DNA of 64,000 nt from Leptospira wolffii serovar Khorat str. Khorat-H2 (GTDB lineage Bacteria > Spirochaetota > Leptospiria > Leptospirales > Leptospiraceae), in the NCBI RefSeq assembly GCF_000306115.2, contig NZ_AKWX02000007.1, positions 558,001-622,000 on the forward strand. Reading direction: 5' to 3'. This document shows, piece by piece, positions 33,170-45,193 of the stretch. The first letter of the stretch is position 1, and every line of letters starts with the position of its first letter. The notes beneath the pieces are model-generated. The model searched no databases. It saw only the letters and a program-made list of their open reading frames with translations, and was not told the origin of the DNA. The position numbers and the translations under genes were made by a program.

Positions 33170-34462
33170 ATGGGCATTCGCATCCGAGAAGTGGACCGAT
33201 CCTTCGATTTCGAACCCGTTTTGCAGAGGGCAAAACAGGATTTGACCGAGACAAGCCGCCTCGTTGGGCCGATCCTTGAATCGGTCCGAACGGAGGGAGA
33301 CAAGGCCCTCCGGGAATTCACTCTTCGTTTCGATAAACTGGAGCCAAGTTCCTTCTATCATCCGGTTTCGGAATGGAAGGGATCCATAGACTCCGAGCTC
33401 CGTTCCGCTTTGGAAAAAGCCAAGCAAAACATCGTAGAATTTCATAAAGCCCAACTTCCTAAGGATCTGGACGTGACCGTTTCCGGAAATAAATTAGGAA
33501 TTCGTTATACTCCCATCGAATCCGTTTCAGTTTACGCTCCCGGCGGAAAGGCGTTATATCCTTCCACCATTCTTATGGGTGTGATACCGGCAAAGATTGC
33601 AGGAGTGAAACACGTGCAGATCGTCACTCCTCCCCAAAAGGAAGGGATCCCAGATGGTTTATTTGCCGCGGCTAAGATTGCCGGTGCGGATGCGATCGTC
33701 ACCGTGGGTGGAGCCCAAGGTATCGCCGCAGCCGCTTATGGAACGCAAACCGTTCCCCGTTCCGAGTTTGTGATCGGACCCGGAAATAAATTCGTCACTG
33801 CCGCTAAGATTCTATTAAGCGGACAAGGCCAGATAGGAATCGATAGCCCTGCCGGTCCGAGCGAGGTACTCGTGATCGCGGACGATTCCGCAAATCCGAA
33901 TTGGGTGGCCGCCGATCTTCTTTCCCAAGCGGAACACGGAGAGGACTCCGCCGCAATCCTTTGTACGGACTCCATGGAGTTCGCAAAAAAGGTGGCGGAT
34001 GAAATCGAGAAGGCGTTCATAGAAAGACCTAAGCGTTCCGAAATCAAGAAAGCTTCGATAGAGAACGAGAGCTGGATATTCGTTTTTCCTAATTTAGAAG
34101 AATGTGTGGAATTCTCTAATCGTTACGCTCCCGAACATTTGGAAATTCAGACTAGAAATTTTTCGGATCTTTTCCGGAAGATCCGCCATGCGGGATCGGT
34201 ATTTTTGGGACCGTATTCTCCCGTTGCCATGGGAGATTATATCAGCGGTACGAATCATATTCTTCCTACCGCAGGAGGGAGTAGAATCTATTCTTCTTTG
34301 GGAGTGATGACCTTTTTAAAACGAGTGACCTACCAGGAAGTTACTAGGGAATCTCTCGCGGATTTATATCCGTATGTTAAGACTCTTTCCGAATTCGAAG
34401 GATTGGACGAGGAGCACGGCAATTCAGTGAAGGTTCGTTTGCCTAAGGAAGGAGAGAAATGA
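33170..34462 (+). CDS. hisD: Histidinol dehydrogenase
   Basis: Catalyses the last two steps of histidine synthesis, L-histidinol to L-histidine, with two NAD+ and a zinc ion. The 430-residue length is normal. Recognisable blocks are 'YAPGGKALYPSTILMG', 'GPGNKFVTAAK', 'SPAGPSEVLVIAD', 'SQAEHGEDSAA', 'APEHLEIQT' and 'GDYISGTNHILPTAG', which include the zinc and substrate ligands. It is the first gene of the long plus-strand run and overlaps panC by four bases (ATGA). Confidence 0.96.
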   Translation: MGIRIREVDRSFDFEPVLQRAKQDLTETSRLVGPILESVRTEGDKALREFTLRFDKLEPSSFYHPVSEWKGSIDSELRSALEKAKQNIVEFHKAQLPKDLDVTVSGNKLGIRYTPIESVSVYAPGGKALYPSTILMGVIPAKIAGVKHVQIVTPPQKEGIPDGLFAAAKIAGADAIVTVGGAQGIAAAAYGTQTVPRSEFVIGPGNKFVTAAKILLSGQGQIGIDSPAGPSEVLVIADDSANPNWVAADLLSQAEHGEDSAAILCTDSMEFAKKVADEIEKAFIERPKRSEIKKASIENESWIFVFPNLEECVEFSNRYAPEHLEIQTRNFSDLFRKIRHAGSVFLGPYSPVAMGDYISGTNHILPTAGGSRIYSSLGVMTFLKRVTYQEVTRESLADLYPYVKTLSEFEGLDEEHGNSVKVRLPKEGEK

Positions 34463-35310
34463 TCGTTTCCAAAGATCCGAACGAGACTAGGAAGATCGTT
34501 CGCAACTGGAAGGCAGATGGAAATTCGGTGGGATTCGTTCCTACTATGGGTTTCTTGCACGAGGGACACGCCGATCTGTTCTCCCGTTCCGTCTCCGAGA
34601 ACCGAAGAACGGTAGTTTCCATTTTTGTAAACCCCGCCCAGTTCAACGATCCGGAAGATTATGATAAGTATCCCGTAAATACGGAAGGTGATTTGGAGAT
34701 CTGCCGTAATGTGGGAGTGGATCTGGTCTATCTTCCCGAAAGGGACACCGTCTATCCGGGAGGAGTTCCTGCAGTGGATCTGAAGGTCCCTCATCTTATG
34801 AGAAATTTGGACGCGACTACTCGGCCCGGCCATTTCGAAGGTGTGCTTCTCGTTTTGTCCCGTTTCTTTCATACTGTGGAGGCGGATCGTTCTTATTTCG
34901 GAAAGAAGGACTACCAACAATATATGGTGGTGAAGTCTTTTGCCAAGGCCTTGGGGTTCCCTATGGAGATCGTAGGTGTGGATACGGTTCGTTCTTCCCA
35001 GGGACTCGCTTTAAGTTCTAGAAATGCGAGACTTACGGAAAAAGAGAAAGAAGAAGCGCTTCTTCTTTCTCGGGCTCTTAGGTTAGGGGAGAATCTGATC
35101 CGCCAGGGAGAAAAAGATCCTTCCGAGGTGCTTACGGTCATGCGGGACGTTTTGGATTCTTCGGCTTCGATTCGTGTGGACTATCTGGAAATATTAAACG
35201 CAGAAACATTAGAAGAATTGCAAATACTTAAAGGCGAGATACTACTCGCTGTGGCAGCCTTTTTGGGGCAGGTGCGTCTCATCGACAATCTTACGGTCGA
35301 GGTCCGCTGA
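34459..35310 (+). CDS. panC: Pantothenate synthetase (pantoate--beta-alanine ligase)
   Basis: Joins pantoate and beta-alanine with ATP to make pantothenate, the coenzyme A precursor. The 283-residue protein has the nucleotide-binding 'FVPTMGFLHEGHADL' (HxGH), 'SIFVNPAQFNDPEDYDKYP', 'FGKKDYQQYMVV' and 'SSRNARLTEKE'. The start overlaps the hisD stop, so expression is coupled to a gene of an unrelated pathway. mfd begins five bases later. Confidence 0.96.
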   Translation: MIVSKDPNETRKIVRNWKADGNSVGFVPTMGFLHEGHADLFSRSVSENRRTVVSIFVNPAQFNDPEDYDKYPVNTEGDLEICRNVGVDLVYLPERDTVYPGGVPAVDLKVPHLMRNLDATTRPGHFEGVLLVLSRFFHTVEADRSYFGKKDYQQYMVVKSFAKALGFPMEIVGVDTVRSSQGLALSSRNARLTEKEKEEALLLSRALRLGENLIRQGEKDPSEVLTVMRDVLDSSASIRVDYLEILNAETLEELQILKGEILLAVAAFLGQVRLIDNLTVEVR

Positions 35311-35315
35311 TCCAT

Positions 35316-38300
35316 ATGGCCAAATCTGCCTCGGCTTCCGCGGATTGGAAGAAGCTTCTTATAGACCTATTTTCCGATTCCAAGATTTCCCAATTCCGGG
35401 TCTGTTCCGTCCCCAATTCCGTATCTTCTCTTCTTGCTTCGAGTATATTTTCCTCCCGCAAGGAATCGATTCTTGTAGTAGCTCCTACGAATACGGAGGC
35501 GGAGTTTTTATACAGAGAAGCTCTTAGCTATTCGGATCCGAGCGAAATTTCCTATTTACCCGGTCAGGAAGTTTTACCCTACGAATACATGCGTTATCCC
35601 CAGGAGATGAAGCGGGAAAGGATCAAGGCGTTGGCTCGGATTCTTTCCGGAGAAAAGGTTCTCGTCTTCACCTCCGTTTCGGGATTCTTAAAGACTCTTC
35701 CCGATCCTTCCGCTTTGAAGGATAGATCTTTGCGCGTGAGCGTGGGTCAGGAAATCCAACCGGAGCATCTGATGCGGGAACTCATCCGCCTGGGTTACCA
35801 TAGGGCGGATGTCTGCGAGGCCTTCGGGGAATTCAGTATGAAAGGGGGGATTCTGGACGTATTCTCCTCTTTTTCCCCCGAGCCGGTTCGTATAGATTTC
35901 TTCGGAGACGAAATCGAATCCATACGTATATTCGATCCAGAAACCCAGAGATCTCTGGAATCTTTGGAGGAAGCGTTACTCTTACCCGCCGACGAATTCG
36001 TTCTGACCGATTCGCAAAGGATAGCGTATCGTAAATTATTAACCGAAGCTGACTCTTCCCTGCATCTTCCCGAGATTCCGGACGAATCCGGGGGAACATA
36101 TTTCGAGGAGCTGGTTCCTTTGATCCGGGAGAATCGAGGGCTTCTCTCCTATTTTTCCAAAGAGCCTCTACTTATCTTTCCGGATCCGAACGGGGTAAAA
36201 GAAAGATTATCCCATCTCGAACGAGAATACGGAGCCTTATACGAGAAAAGGAGCCGAGAGATTTTATGCGCCCCTCCTGCGGTTCTCCTCTCCGAAGGAA
36301 AAGAAAAGGAGATCTTGGAAAGCGGAAGCGGGATTTCCTTTACCCAATTGCCTCCTAACTCGGATAAGGACTTAGTTTGTCCTCTCAAGGACGCCCCCGC
36401 CTTTAAGGGGAAAATCCGAGAAGTCCGGGAGAAGATTAACGAGCTCAAAAACGAAGGCGGATGGAGGATCATACTCACTTCCTCTTTCGAAGCTCAAACG
36501 AAAAGACTTTTGGGTCTATTCGAATCGGACGGGATCCGTCTATTGAATCCCGAAGCGACCGAACCGGAGAAGATTTTCATTCCATCCAAAGGAAACGGAG
36601 ACGTATACTTGGCGGTCTCGGAGATCCGCAACGGATTTCGTTGGGAAGAAGAGAAACTCCTTCTTCTTTCTGAAAACGACGTCTTTGGCAGGGATTATAA
36701 ACGCAAGACTAGATTCAAAAAACAGAATAGTAAAGCTATCCAAAGCTTCCTGGATCTGAAGGAAGGGGATTTCGTAGTCCATGTGAACCACGGTGTGGGA
36801 AAATTCCTGAAGATAGAAAGGGTGAACGCAGGCGGGAAGGAAAGGGACTTTCTCAAATTAGAATACCACGGAGGAGATACTCTTTTCGTTCCGTTGGATC
36901 AGATCTCTCTTGTCCAACGATTCGTGGGCGGGACGGAAAGGCCGCGTCTGGACAGTCTGGGCAAAAGCACTTGGAAAAAAACCAAAGACAGAGTGCAAAA
37001 GGCCGTGGAGGGTCTCGCAGAGGATCTGGTCAGGATGTACTCCAACCGGATCAAATTACAGGGTTATTCTTTTCCTCCGGATACCATCTACCAGGAAGAA
37101 TTCGAAGCCGAGTTCGAATATGAAGAGACACCGGATCAGATAGAAGCGATAGAGGCCGTCAAAAAGGATTTGGAATCTCCCCGACCTATGGATCGCCTCG
37201 TCTGCGGAGATGTGGGTTACGGTAAGACGGAGGTCGCTATCCGGGCCGCCTTCAAAGTTGCGATGGCGGGACGTCAGATTCTGATGTTGGCCCCCACCAC
37301 CATTCTTGCATTACAGCATTATAATAATATCAAAAAGAGATTCGAGAATTATCCTATAACCGTGGAGTTGATCTCCCGATTGAGGACTCCTGCGGAAACC
37401 AGGGACGTTCTTAAGCGATACGCGGCGGGAAAGGTGGATATGCTGATCGGAACCCATGCTATTCTCGCAAATTCCGTACAACCCAAGAATTTGGGGCTTT
37501 TGATCATAGACGAGGAGCAGAGATTCGGAGTGAACCATAAGGAATCCATCAAGAAGATGAAGAATCTTGTGGACGTTCTCACTCTCACCGCGACTCCGAT
37601 TCCCCGTACGCTTCATATGGCCCTGACAGGGATCCGGGAACTTTCCATTATCGCTACGCCTCCCAAGAACCGCCAGAGCGTGGAGACCTATGTGATCGAG
37701 GAGGACGAGGAAGTTCTCAGGGAAGCGATCCGCGCGGAACTCGCGAGGGACGGCCAGGTTTTTTATCTCTATAACCGGGTCGAATCCATCGAACAAGAAA
37801 CGAAGCGGTTAAACGAAATCGTTCCGGAGGCTTCGGTAGGAGTCCTCCACGGCCAAATGACCGAGGACGAGATAGAAGAAACTCTCGTGGATTTTTACGC
37901 CCGGAAATTCGATATTCTCGTCACTACTACTATCATCGAATCGGGTATAGATATCCCGAACGTCAATACTCTCATCGTAAAGAGGGCCGATCTTTTCGGT
38001 CTTTCGCAGCTTTATCAGATCCGGGGCAGGGTAGGAAGAAGTGACCGTAAGGCGTTCGCCTATCTTCTCTTGCCAAAGGACAGAGTCGTTACGGAGGATG
38101 CGGAAAAGCGTCTGAATACGATCTACGAATACCAGGAATTGGGTTCCGGTTTCAAAGTCGCCATGAGGGACCTGGAAATACGGGGCGCCGGAAATCTGCT
38201 CGGGAAAGAACAATCGGGAGATATTATGGAGGTCGGTTTCGATCTCTATGTGCAGATGCTCGAGGAAGCGATTGCAAGGATCAAGGGAGAGGACATTCCG

Positions 38301-38756
38301 ATCGAAGTACGCACTGCCATCAATTTGGAGTCGGATTTCTTCATTCCGGAGACCTATATTCCGGATACTCGCCAGAAGATAGAATTCTATAAAAGGTTTG
38401 AGGGTGCGAGAGATCTAACGGAAATCGAAGAGGTGGCAAAAGAGATGGAGGATCGATTCGGGGAACCGCCCGAAGAGGCCAAGACCTTTCTCATGTTGGA
38501 AAAGATTCGAACGCTCGCTTCCGGTTTGGGTTTCGAATCCGTATCCGAATTGGGAGAAGAAATACGGCTCAAGTCGGGCGCTCATTTTCTCGGAAGCTAT
38601 GAAAAGATCGTGAATCTGATCTCGGCAAGAATGGGACTCACCATGAATCCTAGAGAACCGAACGTGCTCGTCTATGTTCCCGGAAAAGCCTCTCAAAAAG
38701 ACAAACTTGTAAAATTAGTGTATTTTTTGACCGAGATGCAGCCTGACAAAAAGTAA
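35316..38756 (+). CDS. mfd: Transcription-repair coupling factor Mfd
   Basis: A 1146-residue translocase that removes stalled RNA polymerase and recruits UvrA. The N-terminal UvrB-like region (about 1-340) is followed by the RNA-polymerase-interaction domain ('GDFVVHVNHGVGKF', near 490), then the RecG-like motor: Walker A 'GDVGYGKTEV', 'IIDEEQRFG', 'TLTATPIPRTLHMAL', and the helicase C motifs 'TTIIESGIDIPN' and 'QIRGRVGRSDRKAFAYLL'. The C-terminal TRCF domain is present. Length is normal. It begins five bases after panC. Confidence 0.96.
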   Translation: MAKSASASADWKKLLIDLFSDSKISQFRVCSVPNSVSSLLASSIFSSRKESILVVAPTNTEAEFLYREALSYSDPSEISYLPGQEVLPYEYMRYPQEMKRERIKALARILSGEKVLVFTSVSGFLKTLPDPSALKDRSLRVSVGQEIQPEHLMRELIRLGYHRADVCEAFGEFSMKGGILDVFSSFSPEPVRIDFFGDEIESIRIFDPETQRSLESLEEALLLPADEFVLTDSQRIAYRKLLTEADSSLHLPEIPDESGGTYFEELVPLIRENRGLLSYFSKEPLLIFPDPNGVKERLSHLEREYGALYEKRSREILCAPPAVLLSEGKEKEILESGSGISFTQLPPNSDKDLVCPLKDAPAFKGKIREVREKINELKNEGGWRIILTSSFEAQTKRLLGLFESDGIRLLNPEATEPEKIFIPSKGNGDVYLAVSEIRNGFRWEEEKLLLLSENDVFGRDYKRKTRFKKQNSKAIQSFLDLKEGDFVVHVNHGVGKFLKIERVNAGGKERDFLKLEYHGGDTLFVPLDQISLVQRFVGGTERPRLDSLGKSTWKKTKDRVQKAVEGLAEDLVRMYSNRIKLQGYSFPPDTIYQEEFEAEFEYEETPDQIEAIEAVKKDLESPRPMDRLVCGDVGYGKTEVAIRAAFKVAMAGRQILMLAPTTILALQHYNNIKKRFENYPITVELISRLRTPAETRDVLKRYAAGKVDMLIGTHAILANSVQPKNLGLLIIDEEQRFGVNHKESIKKMKNLVDVLTLTATPIPRTLHMALTGIRELSIIATPPKNRQSVETYVIEEDEEVLREAIRAELARDGQVFYLYNRVESIEQETKRLNEIVPEASVGVLHGQMTEDEIEETLVDFYARKFDILVTTTIIESGIDIPNVNTLIVKRADLFGLSQLYQIRGRVGRSDRKAFAYLLLPKDRVVTEDAEKRLNTIYEYQELGSGFKVAMRDLEIRGAGNLLGKEQSGDIMEVGFDLYVQMLEEAIARIKGEDIPIEVRTAINLESDFFIPETYIPDTRQKIEFYKRFEGARDLTEIEEVAKEMEDRFGEPPEEAKTFLMLEKIRTLASGLGFESVSELGEEIRLKSGAHFLGSYEKIVNLISARMGLTMNPREPNVLVYVPGKASQKDKLVKLVYFLTEMQPDKK

Positions 38757-38804
38757 TGGACGCCGGGATAGGCATCACTACTTTTTGCTTAGGAATCTCC
38801 ATAG

Positions 38805-39542
38805 ATGAAACGGCTATTTGTAACTTTAAGCGTTCTATTCTCTTTAATCCTTTTCGCAGCTTGCGGAGACGGATCTCCCGTCATCGAGTCGATCGACGGC
38901 AATAAAATCACTACGGGAAGTTTCGAAGCGGCTTACGACACCGCTCTCGATACTTTAAGTCGCACCCAAAATATCGAAAAAAAGAATATTATCAAATTCT
39001 TGACCGAAAGCGAGGACAAGGTTCCTCAAGGATTCCTTCCTTTAAGAAACGAGTTTAAAAAGAGAAGATTCTTCGAAAACTACCGCCAGATGCTCGTTAT
39101 CAAAGCGGCTGCAGACAAAGCGGGTTTCAGCAAGAGAAACGATATTAAAGAAATCTTAAAGTTCCAAGAGATGCAGTTGATCTCCAACATGTACATCACC
39201 GAGCAGATCGAATCCAGAATCAAAATTTCCGAGCAAGAATTGGAAGCGGGTTGTAGAGAGCTACGTACTAAATACAAGCAAGCGGAGACTTTGACTATCG
39301 AGCAATGCTATGATGCGGTTCGCGCTCAGATCAAGGGCGAGAAATCCAAGGCAGTCTACCAGTCCGTTTTGGATCGCATCAAAGAAGGTGTGTCCATCAA
39401 GCATAACGATAAATTCGATTTGGAAAAATACCTGGATCAGGACTTCATCTTTCCCGGAGTGAAAAAAGAGGAGGCTGCAGCTCCCGCTCCTGAAGCGGCT
39501 GCACCTGCAAGCCAGACTCCTCCTCCTGCGGAAACCAAGTAG
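38805..39542 (+). CDS. lipL31: LipL31-like lipoprotein, SurA-N-like
   Basis: A 245-residue lipoprotein: leader ending 'LILFAAC' (Cys20), then a helical domain that resembles the N-terminal chaperone part of SurA/parvulin proteins ('[20 protein letters not shown]'), without an isomerase domain. The C-terminal tail is Ala/Pro/Glu-rich. From memory the sequence and its place before uppP and an LptD-like gene match LipL31 of Leptospira interrogans, hence the symbol; I could not check this. A role in handling outer-membrane proteins would suit its neighbours. TAGGA lies about ten bases before the ATG. Confidence 0.7.
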   Translation: MKRLFVTLSVLFSLILFAACGDGSPVIESIDGNKITTGSFEAAYDTALDTLSRTQNIEKKNIIKFLTESEDKVPQGFLPLRNEFKKRRFFENYRQMLVIKAAADKAGFSKRNDIKEILKFQEMQLISNMYITEQIESRIKISEQELEAGCRELRTKYKQAETLTIEQCYDAVRAQIKGEKSKAVYQSVLDRIKEGVSIKHNDKFDLEKYLDQDFIFPGVKKEEAAAPAPEAAAPASQTPPPAETK

Positions 39543-39562
39543 AAGAACCTTTATTAATCGAA

Positions 39563-40489
39563 TTGAATTCCTATCTAAACGCTATATTCCGTAGCATCAT
39601 CGAAGCGGTTACGGAATTCCTACCGGTGTCCTCTACGGGGCACCTTTTCTTCTTTTCCTCCTTTTTCCCGTTTTCGGAAGGAGCCGAGTTCGACGATCTA
39701 TTCGATATATTCATCCAGAGCGGCGCCATTCTTTCCGTTTTGGTTCTGTATCGTAGAAAGTTTCTGGATCAGACTGGGTCCGCCGTTTCTTACATTCTGG
39801 GAAAGAACGAGGACAAGAAGGGGTTCCAGTTCCTATTACAGGTCGTTCTAGGATGTTTGCCCATTCTTCTCGCAGGATTTTTGTTCAAGGGTTTCTTGGA
39901 TAAGATCAAGGAAAGAGGGGATTTACTTCTGATTCTGGGGTTGGCCTGGTTTGTGGGAGGAATTTTGATCCTGATCTCAGAGTATTGGTTCCAGAAAAGA
40001 GCGACCGTGCAAACTCCTAGAGAGATCACCACCAAGGATGCGATCCTAATCGGAATCTTCCAGTGCATAGCCCTCATTCCGGGAGTTTCCCGTTCGGGCG
40101 CGACTATCGTGACCGCGCGTTTTTTGGGAAAGGATACGCGTCATTCCGCCGAGTTTTCCTTCTTTTTAGCGGTTCCCGTTCTCTTAACCGCGGGAGCCTA
40201 TAAACTTTACAAGCATAGGCATATACTGAATGCGGAGAGTTTGCCCATTCTTCTCCTGGGATTTTTCGCTTCCTTTTTGCTATGTATCCTGGTCATTCGT
40301 TGGTTCTTAAAATACCTGCAGGCCCATACTTTCAATGCTTTCGGTATTTACCGGATCCTCCTGGGGGTCGCGGTGATTCTTTATTATAAGGCTTCTTTTT
40401 CCGGCTCTTCGGCTTTTATCGTACCGACTTCGCTTCTTGCGCAGGCTTGTAGTTTCGGAATCGGGCTGAAATTTGTGATGCAGGACTGA
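39563..40489 (+). CDS. uppP: Undecaprenyl-diphosphatase
   Basis: Dephosphorylates undecaprenyl diphosphate to regenerate the lipid carrier for peptidoglycan and O-antigen synthesis; also known as BacA for bacitracin resistance. The 308-residue polytopic protein shows both active-site motifs: '[16 protein letters not shown]' near the N-terminus and '[10 protein letters not shown]' in the middle. The start is TTG at 39563; the next Met lies far inside the protein. Its neighbours, an envelope lipoprotein, an LptD-like protein and a polyprenyl-phosphate sugar transferase, make a coherent envelope group. Confidence 0.94.
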   Translation: MNSYLNAIFRSIIEAVTEFLPVSSTGHLFFFSSFFPFSEGAEFDDLFDIFIQSGAILSVLVLYRRKFLDQTGSAVSYILGKNEDKKGFQFLLQVVLGCLPILLAGFLFKGFLDKIKERGDLLLILGLAWFVGGILILISEYWFQKRATVQTPREITTKDAILIGIFQCIALIPGVSRSGATIVTARFLGKDTRHSAEFSFFLAVPVLLTAGAYKLYKHRHILNAESLPILLLGFFASFLLCILVIRWFLKYLQAHTFNAFGIYRILLGVAVILYYKASFSGSSAFIVPTSLLAQACSFGIGLKFVMQD

Positions 40490-40518
40490 ATCGACACTAT
40501 AGTGTGGCTTTGATCGGA

Positions 40519-43464
40519 ATGCGCCCCTGGATCCGAAATTGTATAATTCTTCTTTTTGTACCTGCCTTAGCCTGGGGACAGTCCGTCGACTCAGGCCCTA
40601 GGGGATCCCAAGCTTCCGAAATCGGAGAAGACGATACCCAAAGATCCGTAGTTAAAACCAGAAATCGTCTTCTCTCCAAATCCATCGAAGTTCTGACAGA
40701 AAGGGAAGTGGACGAGCAATTGGAAAACCTGGGCTTATCCAGGGAAGGCTCCATCTATACCAGACGAAAGCGACTGAAGGCGGCTTTGGGAGAGAAGGAA
40801 GACACCAAGCCCGAATTGTCGGACCTCCAACAAGCGAATAAGAAGGATCTCCCCATGGTGATCGAAAACGCTGCGGAAGGAGAACTCATGCGGGTGGACA
40901 AGACCAAGGGCGGAGTTTTGGTTTTAAGAGGTAGGGTAAGGATCAAATTGAGAACCGGAACCCTTGAAGCGGAAACGATTTCCGTGGATTCCGATCGCCA
41001 AGAAATCTATGCGGAGGGCGGGATCCAATACAACGATGGTCGTGTAAAGATCACCGGTGATAAATTCATCTACGATTATAAACTGGATAAGGGAGTCGTA
41101 TATAATACGAAAGGTAGCGTTTCTCCCGCTTACTTCTTCGGAGAGAAGATCAAGAAGCTAGACGATAAGCGATACATGTTGGAGATGGGGTATTTCACCG
41201 CTTGTAACGCTGAGAAGCCGCATTATTCCTTTAAAATAGATAAGGTTATCGTTTACGACGATAAGACGATCGTGGGCACAAATGTCCGTTTCCAAGTGGG
41301 AGGAAACACGGTCTTCTGGCTTCCATTCTTCTATAATAATAATTTGGGAAACGGGGCCACCGCGCAAGCGGGTAAGAATAATACGCAAGGCTTGTTCCTA
41401 CAAACTTCCTTCCAATGGTCTACAATTCCATCTTGGTCCTGGACTCCGATGGGGTACAAGGCAAGGGCCGATTTCTATGAAAAGACAGGCCAGGCGTTCC
41501 AGTTGGAGATGTGGAGACAAAGCGCTAACCTGAACTATCTCATCGATATCGGTTTTGCGAATCATAAGGCCTACCAAATCACATCCGGATTCGAGGATCG
41601 TTTCGCCAATTACGGATTGGGAACGAGTGCAGTCACGAACCAGGTGGATAAGGGGAATTATTGGGGGACCAATATTCCGAATATAGGAGAAGATCGCGAT
41701 CCTTGGTGGAAAGGGCGAATATTCCTGAATCATAAGATGAATAATACGGAGAAGGACGTTACCCGTAACCTATCTATCCAATACGAGAATTTTACGAATC
41801 GTCTCTTCGAATACGAATACGGAAACAGATACCAACCTAGCAATAGTTTACAATCCTTGTATACTTATCGGGACGTGAGATTCGGATATGTGCGTAACAA
41901 CCTCGAGTGGAAATTGGATTATACGGAAAACCGAGGGGACCTTTCCGTTAATATCAATATGAAGAGAAATATGCTCTTCTATAACCTTTCTCCTTTGGAT
42001 AAATCCGGTTATTTTCCCACAGTGGACGTGCTTCCGTCCGTAACCATCAAGAATAGTTCCGAGATCGCCAGGCTCCCTCATTTTGAAACTCCTGTTTACT
42101 GGGACGTGTATTTAACGAATACGTTAATGAGATTTTACGGCGCTCCGGTTCGAGAACAGTTGAAGATTCCGACTCCGGACGGAAATTACCAGGATCCGAA
42201 CGGAGATTATAAGGAGAATCTACTCCGGACCCAAACATTCCTTCAGGGAGAGACCGGTTTTCGTACTTCCATGAATTTGGGAAGTTATATCTCGTTTGCT
42301 CCTAACGTGTATTACGGAGCTAAGAAGCAAGCTGCGAACTTGCCGAGCGCAAGTTCCAGTTCGGTGAATACGAATTTCACCTCCTTGGAGAGAAGTCTTG
42401 CTCGGGACAGTTATCAGTATTTCCGAACCAATTCCACTCTGAGGATAGGGGCCCCCATTCTCTTCCTGAACACCACTTATAGAAGGTTGGAAGCGGAAAA
42501 ACCGGAACTTCAGGATCCGATTCTGATGAAGAACCGCCAGCACGAATTGGAACTTTCCCTGGAAAGTTATGCTTTGGAGAATTTCGAGATCTCCTTGAAG
42601 ACCATCCGAGACTTGAGAAATTTCTCAGACGAATACCAACCCCAGCCAACAAGCAAGGAGCGTTGGTATTATACTGTATTTAGATTCGGCGGTTACTTGG
42701 ATTTCTTGGACGGTTTCAGTAAAAGAAAAAGAAGTCTACTCGAAAGAAGAAGAAGCTTTTATACCGGATTGTATTTTAATAACGACTTCGTATATCATAC
42801 CCCTTTGGGACGACCTCTTTCCAATAACCTGACTGTTTCCTATAAGATGGGGGGATTCCGACTTCCTCTGCTTAGGTATATCCGCGAATTGGAAGCAGGA
42901 GGAACTTGGTATCATATATATTATGCTTCTATGATGGATAACTATAGATTTTATCTAAAGGCAAGCGTGGACATCACCCGGGAGCTGGGTTTCGAGGCAG
43001 AATTCGATTCCAGGGTTACGGAACCTTGGAGATATACCAATCAGACGGATAATTATTATTATCAAAGATACATTCTTAGTCAGGATCCTACGGCTCCTTT
43101 CACTTCCATGAATATGACCTCCACTACCTTGGGGCAGGACATCATAAACGGAACGGGAGTTAACGGAAGCCAGGCGCAGCAGAATACCGCCTTGAACATC
43201 AACCGGGTTATGGGTATCATCAAATATAATCTGCATACAGTAAATCTTCGTTTAGGGTTGAGCAGCGATCTTAGAACCGTTCCCGGGGGAACCACGGGAG
43301 CGAGTCAGGTGACTTTCTACGATCAGTCCATATTCTTCTCCCTCTCCTTGACGGATTTCAATCTGGGACAGGAAGACTCTGCTCAGCTAACTCGTATGCG
43401 TTTGTATCGTTTCAGAAAACGTCCTTTACGGGCGGGATACGTGGAAGGAGTGGAATCAGAATAA
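40519..43464 (+). CDS. LptD-like outer membrane protein with OstA/LptA domain
   Basis: A very large (981 residues from the ATG at 40519) outer-membrane beta-barrel. The signal peptide ends near 'PALAWGQS'. A basic region and an LptA/OstA-like beta-jellyroll follow ('[20 protein letters not shown]', '[17 protein letters not shown]', about residues 130-230). The rest is barrel with alternating aromatic/polar strands. It should belong to the lipopolysaccharide transport apparatus or be a paralogue of LptD. The expected Cys pattern of LptD is not obvious. An in-frame GTG at 40504 is an alternative start; neither start has a clear ribosome-binding site. Confidence 0.78.
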   Translation: MRPWIRNCIILLFVPALAWGQSVDSGPRGSQASEIGEDDTQRSVVKTRNRLLSKSIEVLTEREVDEQLENLGLSREGSIYTRRKRLKAALGEKEDTKPELSDLQQANKKDLPMVIENAAEGELMRVDKTKGGVLVLRGRVRIKLRTGTLEAETISVDSDRQEIYAEGGIQYNDGRVKITGDKFIYDYKLDKGVVYNTKGSVSPAYFFGEKIKKLDDKRYMLEMGYFTACNAEKPHYSFKIDKVIVYDDKTIVGTNVRFQVGGNTVFWLPFFYNNNLGNGATAQAGKNNTQGLFLQTSFQWSTIPSWSWTPMGYKARADFYEKTGQAFQLEMWRQSANLNYLIDIGFANHKAYQITSGFEDRFANYGLGTSAVTNQVDKGNYWGTNIPNIGEDRDPWWKGRIFLNHKMNNTEKDVTRNLSIQYENFTNRLFEYEYGNRYQPSNSLQSLYTYRDVRFGYVRNNLEWKLDYTENRGDLSVNINMKRNMLFYNLSPLDKSGYFPTVDVLPSVTIKNSSEIARLPHFETPVYWDVYLTNTLMRFYGAPVREQLKIPTPDGNYQDPNGDYKENLLRTQTFLQGETGFRTSMNLGSYISFAPNVYYGAKKQAANLPSASSSSVNTNFTSLERSLARDSYQYFRTNSTLRIGAPILFLNTTYRRLEAEKPELQDPILMKNRQHELELSLESYALENFEISLKTIRDLRNFSDEYQPQPTSKERWYYTVFRFGGYLDFLDGFSKRKRSLLERRRSFYTGLYFNNDFVYHTPLGRPLSNNLTVSYKMGGFRLPLLRYIRELEAGGTWYHIYYASMMDNYRFYLKASVDITRELGFEAEFDSRVTEPWRYTNQTDNYYYQRYILSQDPTAPFTSMNMTSTTLGQDIINGTGVNGSQAQQNTALNINRVMGIIKYNLHTVNLRLGLSSDLRTVPGGTTGASQVTFYDQSIFFSLSLTDFNLGQEDSAQLTRMRLYRFRKRPLRAGYVEGVESE

Positions 43465-43468
43465 TCCC

Positions 43469-44884
<1,416 letters not shown>

Positions 44885-44902
44885 AGGAAAGGGGTAAAGG
44901 CA

Positions 44903-45193
44903 ATGAATCTCAACGAAGAATCCTTACAGAAAATAGCCGAACTTTCTAGATTGAAAATCGATCCGAAGGACATCCAAGCCTTCCTTTCCGATTTCAATAA
45001 GGTATTGAACTACGTGGATACGATCACCGAATTGGACGTAAGCTCGATTACCGAAGAGGAATTATATCCTAACGAAGGAAATGTCTTGAGAAAGGACGTA
45101 GTCGTAGAGGGCTTGAGTCGCCAACAGATAGAGTCTTTTGCTCCAAGTTTTCAAAACGGGTATTTCGTAGTACCGAAGGTGATCGAAACATGA
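44903..45193 (+). CDS. gatC: Asp-tRNA(Asn)/Glu-tRNA(Gln) amidotransferase subunit C
   Basis: Small 96-residue scaffolding subunit of the GatCAB complex: '[12 protein letters not shown]', '[11 protein letters not shown]', and the C-terminal 'VVPKVIE'. A strong purine-rich ribosome-binding stretch (AAAGG, GGGG) precedes the ATG. It overlaps gatA by four bases. gatB is not in the window. Confidence 0.94.
   Translation: MNLNEESLQKIAELSRLKIDPKDIQAFLSDFNKVLNYVDTITELDVSSITEEELYPNEGNVLRKDVVVEGLSRQQIESFAPSFQNGYFVVPKVIET

Noticed and set aside
35475..35488. GTAGTAGCTCCTAC, one base off the palindrome at 1555
   Set aside because: Within the conserved coding sequence of mfd and with no flanking similarity.
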